Of a DNA stretch of 64,000 nt, positions 60,186 through 64,000 are shown piece after piece (within the stretch, counting starts at the first letter, position 1; every line of letters begins with the position of its first letter). The notes beneath the pieces were generated by a model. The model was given only the letters and a program-made list of their open reading frames with translations. It did not search any database and was not told where the DNA came from. This stretch comes from Wukongibacter sp050859025 (GTDB taxonomy: Bacteria > Bacillota > Clostridia > Peptostreptococcales > Caminicellaceae), in contig NZ_CP138200.1 in assembly GCF_050859025.1 (NCBI RefSeq), forward strand, positions 5,704,001 to 5,768,000, written 5' to 3'. The translations under genes were made by a program, and so were the position numbers.

Positions 60186-61490
60186 CTATGCTACAATCTT
60201 AAGTGATGTTTTATTATATTTCTTTACGTGCTCCTGTGGAGTTCTAATTTCATATTCTTTATTGTCCCTAAGAACCGCAAATATTATATTCGTCATCTTT
60301 CTCATTATTGCACCAAGTGCTGATTTCTTAGATTTAGAAATTAGTTTTTTCTCATAGTATTCTCTTAAAACCGGATTAATAGCTTCTCCTTTGTTGTTGC
60401 GTCTTATAGCAGCCACTGCTACTGTAAAAAGTGCTCTTCTAGCTATAGAGGAGCCTCTCTTAGACATGGAGATTTTAGTTCCTTTAAAATTACCTGATTC
60501 TTTGACACATGGATCTAATCCAAAGTAAGCAACCAATTGCTTTGGTTTTCTAAACGCCTTGAAATCACCGATCTCAGCCATTAGTGTTATTGAAGTAATG
60601 AATCCAACACCTGTTATTGACCTAATTAGTTTTGTTTGTTTCACAAAATCTTCATTCTTATATTTATCAAGATATGATTTAATCTCATTTTCGATATCTA
60701 TTAATCTTTTTTCAATAGTTTCAATCATATCAAGCTTCGAATCAATAAGATAATAGGATGCATCTAGCTGATGACTAAATGTCATTGCTATTTTTGCAGC
60801 ATTAATGAGCTTCTTATAGCTTTTCTCAGCTGCTTCTTTACCTCTTTTAGCATGACTGGATATAAATTCAATAACTTTATACTTTGGCGTTTCAAGTATC
60901 ATCTTTGGTGTTTTAAAGGTTCTAAGAATGGCTCTAGATGTTTTTCCCACTGTATTTGAAAAAACACTGCTATAACCAGGGAATACTAATGCAAGTTCTT
61001 TAGTTAGTTGATTAAGAAAAACTGTTTTAGTATCTACCATACGGTGATAATCTCTAGTTAAAGCTCTGATGTTAAGCATAAGATCTGCTGGTATCAAGGA
61101 CACCTTCAAATCGTGAGTATATGCAGTCTTAGCTATTCTTTTAGCATCATTCTTATCACTTTTCACTTTCCTTATCCCCTGATTTTTGTTAGAATCAGTA
61201 ATGAGGGGATTTAGGATATACACCTCAAATCCTGCTTCTTTGAGATGGCAAAAGAGTGGAATGTGGTAGATTCCTGTGGATTCAAGAAAGATTCTAGCCT
61301 TTAATGAATTCACCTCTTCTGCCTTTTTAATTGAATTCACCAGATAGTCAAGTGAATCTAAAGAGCTATGATCAATTCTTATAAAGCCCCATGCAGGTTT
61401 ATGGTCTGGTGTTAAAATGCACGCCCAGCTTACCTTTGAAGCCACATCAATTCCCACACTTAAAAAATCAAAATAGCTAATATAAATCAC
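60186..61490 (-). CDS. IS110-family transposase
   Basis: About 434 residues. The N-terminal RuvC-like DEDD domain has GIDVASKVSWA, FLESTGIYHI and KSDKNDAKRIAKTAY; the C-terminal Transposase_20 domain has ITGVGFITSITLMAEIG and the conserved serine in SMSKRGSSIARRAL. The ORF looks complete. GTG 61490 is a better start than ATG 61526, which has no ribosome site, though the signal is weak. IS110 enzymes use a bridge RNA encoded in the element. Confidence 0.9.
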   Translation of the reverse strand: MIYISYFDFLSVGIDVASKVSWACILTPDHKPAWGFIRIDHSSLDSLDYLVNSIKKAEEVNSLKARIFLESTGIYHIPLFCHLKEAGFEVYILNPLITDSNKNQGIRKVKSDKNDAKRIAKTAYTHDLKVSLIPADLMLNIRALTRDYHRMVDTKTVFLNQLTKELALVFPGYSSVFSNTVGKTSRAILRTFKTPKMILETPKYKVIEFISSHAKRGKEAAEKSYKKLINAAKIAMTFSHQLDASYYLIDSKLDMIETIEKRLIDIENEIKSYLDKYKNEDFVKQTKLIRSITGVGFITSITLMAEIGDFKAFRKPKQLVAYFGLDPCVKESGNFKGTKISMSKRGSSIARRALFTVAVAAIRRNNKGEAINPVLREYYEKKLISKSKKSALGAIMRKMTNIIFAVLRDNKEYEIRTPQEHVKKYNKTSLKIVA

Positions 61491-61790
61491 CCCTAATATA
61501 AAATTAAGCAAGATTATCCATTTCATCTAGTGAGATATAACCTAGCGCGTTACACGGATATTCCCATTTTTGGGGTTCCAACCAGCCAACTCATAAAATT
61601 CACTAAATGGATTAATTGTCTGACCCACAGGTATCAAATCTAATAAGATTCTCCTAAGGCTTGATCATTTATCTCCTGCTATATAGAGAATAATTTATGA
61701 ACTAACTTTTGTCTATACCTGTTAACGTTCGCTATTTATTTTTTCTCACATAGCTTTTATTGATTGCTCTTGCTTAACCTTATTGTACTA
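61491..61790 (-). ncRNA. Candidate bridge-RNA region upstream of the IS110 transposase
   Basis: In IS110-group elements the non-coding end upstream of the transposase encodes the bridge RNA that pairs with target and donor DNA. This 300-bp segment has no reading frame and holds potential stems (for example TTGGGGTTCCAACC near 61570-61585). The loops that would define the target were not resolved. Confidence 0.4.
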
Positions 61791-61848
61791 GGCTAGAATA
61801 CATAAAAACATAAATTATAAACGACTTCTCAAATTACATGTTCTAGCC
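61791..61848. repeat. 57-bp palindromic repeat, family C copy 2
   Basis: GGCTAGAATACATAAAA to AAATTACATGTTCTAGCC, with perfect 8-bp ends (GGCTAGAA/TTCTAGCC). Followed by a GC-rich hairpin GGCCGGG-TTA-C-CCCGGCC at 61871-61888, striking in this AT-rich region. Confidence 0.8.
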
Positions 61849-62065
61849 TGACAGCATTTTCCTTTTCTGAGGCCGGGTTACCCCGGCCTATGTTAACTAA
61901 TACTTTAAGGTATTGTTCAAAATTGAATTTAGATGTCTAAATATATAATATTTTCATTTGTGTAAATATGTAGTAGAATTGTTATATTGTAGTTTTTTGA
62001 ATTGTGTGAAGTTAAAAATCGACTACTATTCAGAAATTAAAAATTCTTTTTTAGAGGTGAATAAA

Positions 62066-63331
62066 ATGAAAAGCACATATAAGAAAGTACTAGTCACTAT
62101 TATATCTATCCTAATTATTTCAGGAATATATTTTAAAGTAAATGACAGTACTTTATTTTGGAAATTAAAGATTGATTTAAAGGGATTTGATCATGCATTA
62201 GATTTTTCAGAAGGATTAGCTGCTGTATGTATTGATGATAAATGGGGGTACATTGATAAAAAAGGAGATATAATAATTAAACCCCAGTTTCAATCAGCTT
62301 TTCCATTTACAGATGGACCAGCTAAAGTTCAACTATATGACAAATGGGGATATATAGATAAATCCGGACGTTTTGTTATTAAGCCTATGTTTCAGAGCAT
62401 GTTTGAATATCAAGAAGGTTTAATAGAAGTACAAATGAATAATAAATGGGGGTATATCGATAAGAGAGGAAGTTTTGTAATAGAGCCTAAATACGAAAAA
62501 ACTGGTGTTCTAAGCGAAGGTCTTATACCTATAAAAAGGAATGATAAATGGGGATATATAGATATAAAAGGAAATATAGTTATAAAACCTCAATATGAAT
62601 ATGCCTATGCATTCCAGGATGGTCTAGGTAAAGTAGAAATAGAAAAAGGTCAAAAAACAGGATGGATTAATAAAACAGGAGAGTTTGTAATACAACCAAT
62701 GCCGATACTATCTTATTTTGATTTTCAAGAAGGCCTATCACTAATTTATATCAAAGAGAAAGGTAGAAAGGCTTATATAGATACAACAGGGAAAATCGTT
62801 ATGATACCGGATTGTAATAAGGCATATCCCTTTTATGAAGGTCTAGCAGTTGTACAAGTAGGTAATGATTGGGGATATATTAACAAAAAAGGAGAGTGGG
62901 CCATAGAACCAGGAATTTTTGATAAAGTCTATGATTTTAGAAATGGTTTAGCAAGAGTTGAAATTAATGGTAAAATGGGTTTCATTAATAAAAAAGGGGA
63001 ATTTGTAATTAAACCTATATTTGACGAAGCTTATGACTTTAAAAATGGAATTACAGAAGTAAAGATAAACAAAGCAGCAGGACTTATTTCTTTAAATGGA
63101 AATTTTATTATCGAACCCAAATTCACTAGTATTTCTTACTTTTGTGAAGATTTGGCATCTGTTTCTAATTATTATAAACAAGGCTATATAGATAGAACTG
63201 GGAAAGTCGTTATACCGCTCAAATTCGATTATGCGCGTGATTTTAGCGAGGGTCTAGCAGCTGTAAAAATAAACAATAGTTTCAGATATATAGATAAAAC
63301 TGGAAAAATTATAATAGGTCCAAAAATTTAA
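62066..63331 (+). CDS. WG-repeat (WG beta-propeller-like) surface protein
   Basis: About 421 residues. A membrane anchor (about 5-27, VLVTIISILIISGIYF) is followed by about ten repeats of about 37 residues, each like KWGYIDKKGDIIIKPQFxxAxxFxEGLA. WG-repeat proteins are common on the surface or in the cytoplasm of Firmicutes; function unknown. ATG 62066 follows GAGGTGA by 7 nt; the longer reading from 61958 lacks a ribosome site. A strong terminator follows. Confidence 0.88.
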   Translation: MKSTYKKVLVTIISILIISGIYFKVNDSTLFWKLKIDLKGFDHALDFSEGLAAVCIDDKWGYIDKKGDIIIKPQFQSAFPFTDGPAKVQLYDKWGYIDKSGRFVIKPMFQSMFEYQEGLIEVQMNNKWGYIDKRGSFVIEPKYEKTGVLSEGLIPIKRNDKWGYIDIKGNIVIKPQYEYAYAFQDGLGKVEIEKGQKTGWINKTGEFVIQPMPILSYFDFQEGLSLIYIKEKGRKAYIDTTGKIVMIPDCNKAYPFYEGLAVVQVGNDWGYINKKGEWAIEPGIFDKVYDFRNGLARVEINGKMGFINKKGEFVIKPIFDEAYDFKNGITEVKINKAAGLISLNGNFIIEPKFTSISYFCEDLASVSNYYKQGYIDRTGKVVIPLKFDYARDFSEGLAAVKINNSFRYIDKTGKIIIGPKI

Positions 63332-63365
63332 AACAAGTCCTAAAATATATCTAGGACTTGTTTTT
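63331..63365 (+). terminator. Intrinsic terminator of the WG-repeat gene
   Basis: AAACAAGTCCTA pairs with TAGGACTTGTTT, followed by TT; it overlaps the end of the stop codon region. Confidence 0.9.
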
Positions 63366-63389
63366 GGTTTAATTTATTTTAGTACATAC

Positions 63390-63963
63390 TTATTCTGCAC
63401 CTACTCTAGTTGCTTTTGTAGGCAAAAATAGTTCATCATACGGTTCTTCATAAACATCTTCCCATTTCCATTCTACTTCAACAGTAGTATATTGTCGATT
63501 TTTATGTAAGTAATCTTGTTGATCGACTATAAAAGTTAAAGCATCAATTATAACTTGCTTAGGATCATATTTTACATTTCTATCTGATAACGCCCCTAAG
63601 ACTGAAAGTGCACTTACTGTTGTGCCTACTCCCGGTAATAAACCACAGAAACCACAGAAACCACAGATTATATTAGCTTTCTTGTTTTTATCATTAGTTT
63701 CATCTATCTTCTTACTAAATTTATTCAATTCGTGAGCTCTCTTCACAAGGTCGTCAAAATCCATAGCTTCATTAGCATACTTATATTTCGGATCAGGCTT
63801 TGCATAGAACTTCACTCTATATTCTTTAGATACATTGGAAAGCTTCTTAGCCCTTAGCCCTTTTTCTGATTCGATTAATCACTTGTCTTGATTTACCTAG
63901 TACTTTTTCTGCCTCAAGGTTTTTTTCAATAAAACCTATTTTGTTGTAGCTACATATTACGCT
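63390..63963 (-). pseudogene. Unknown gene frameshifted by a 7-bp tandem duplication
   Basis: The readable part from GTG 63815 (141 residues) contains ICGFCGFCGLLPGVGTTVSA and ends in PTKATRVGAE. Upstream, another frame reads NLEAEKVLGKSRQVINRIRK then RAKG and stop. Deleting one of the two TTAGCCC units (63847-63860) joins them smoothly as KSRQVINRIRKRAKKLSNVS. A 9-bp microrepeat AAACCACAG (63645-63670) codes GFCGFCG. The upstream frame is open only to 63963, so the true start was not found. Family not recognised. Confidence 0.65.
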
Positions 63964-64000
63964 TTATAGAAATTTTATTACACTTACTTTATTCAGTTTT

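Noticed and set aside
1..64000. CRISPR arrays, rRNA and tRNA genes
   Set aside because: No regularly spaced short direct repeats, and no cloverleaf or rRNA sequence noticed on reading both strands; a tRNAscan or Rfam run would be decisive.

Overview
The window is AT-rich, with short intergenic gaps, strong GGAGG-type ribosome binding sites, and TTG and GTG starts. Several genes point to an anaerobic, endospore-forming, motile member of the Clostridia or Tissierellia: a spore-coat transglutaminase (Tgl), a GerAB germination permease, a Spo0E-type phosphatase, a class II (B12-dependent) ribonucleotide reductase, c-di-GMP and glycine riboswitches, and a PfoR-like membrane protein. Species cannot be named from the sequence alone. 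No rRNA, tRNA or CRISPR array was seen. The last 10 kb carry insertion sequences and broken genes.

Layout: 1-2.4 kb, the 5' part of an RND efflux pump (minus). 2.6-4.5 kb, an unknown gene coupled to tgl. 5.0-7.1 kb, a DUF2164 gene, then a padR-fetA-fetB-like operon with palindromic operators. 7.1-7.4 kb, a promoter and T-box stem I with no gene behind it. 7.5-11.4 kb, a c-di-GMP-I riboswitch ahead of a STAS-like gene, a GAF gene and a TPP enzyme, plus a nitroreductase behind a degenerate second aptamer. 11.6-14.8 kb, dcd-nrdJ with two NrdR boxes. 15.1-21.1 kb, a two-component system convergent with a MacA/MacB-type efflux operon. 21.6-23.8 kb, an ABC-2 exporter. 23.9-30.1 kb, a sigma-54 regulon: a C-S lyase (PatB/MalY type), an NhaC antiporter, a small membrane protein and a D-cysteine desulfhydrase, with the enhancer-binding activator upstream. 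31-32.4 kb, a PfoR/PTS_EIIC_2-like protein behind a tandem glycine riboswitch. 32.8-39 kb, patatin, GerAB, an aminotransferase and a D-Ala-D-Ala ligase-like ATP-grasp enzyme. 39.5-46 kb, a chemotaxis receptor, small regulatory-looking genes and a secreted polyester-hydrolase-like protein. 46.4-51.3 kb, a small membrane protein, a lipoprotein, a DUF89 protein and a LuxC/LuxE fatty-acid reductase pair without luciferase genes. 51.8-53.5 kb, an FMN reductase and nitroreductase divergent from an ArsR regulator over a perfect palindrome. 53.9-57.1 kb, a phosphodiester glycosidase and several small genes. 57.4-61.5 kb, a damaged IS3 element, XRE and Spo0E genes, and an IS110 element. 62-63.9 kb, a WG-repeat protein and a frameshifted gene.

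A striking trait is the number of dispersed non-coding fold-back repeats. There is a 102-bp family (three copies), a 104-bp family (three full, one divergent and one internally deleted copy), a structured element of about 120 bp with two divergent copies, a short terminator-like hairpin with an 'aacaggtca...tgacctgtt' core (several copies, one split by the IS3 element), and a palindromic family of about 57 bp near the transposons. Much of the regulation can be read directly from the DNA: sigma-54 promoter plus cognate activator, c-di-GMP and glycine riboswitches with terminators, NrdR boxes, and PadR and ArsR operators.
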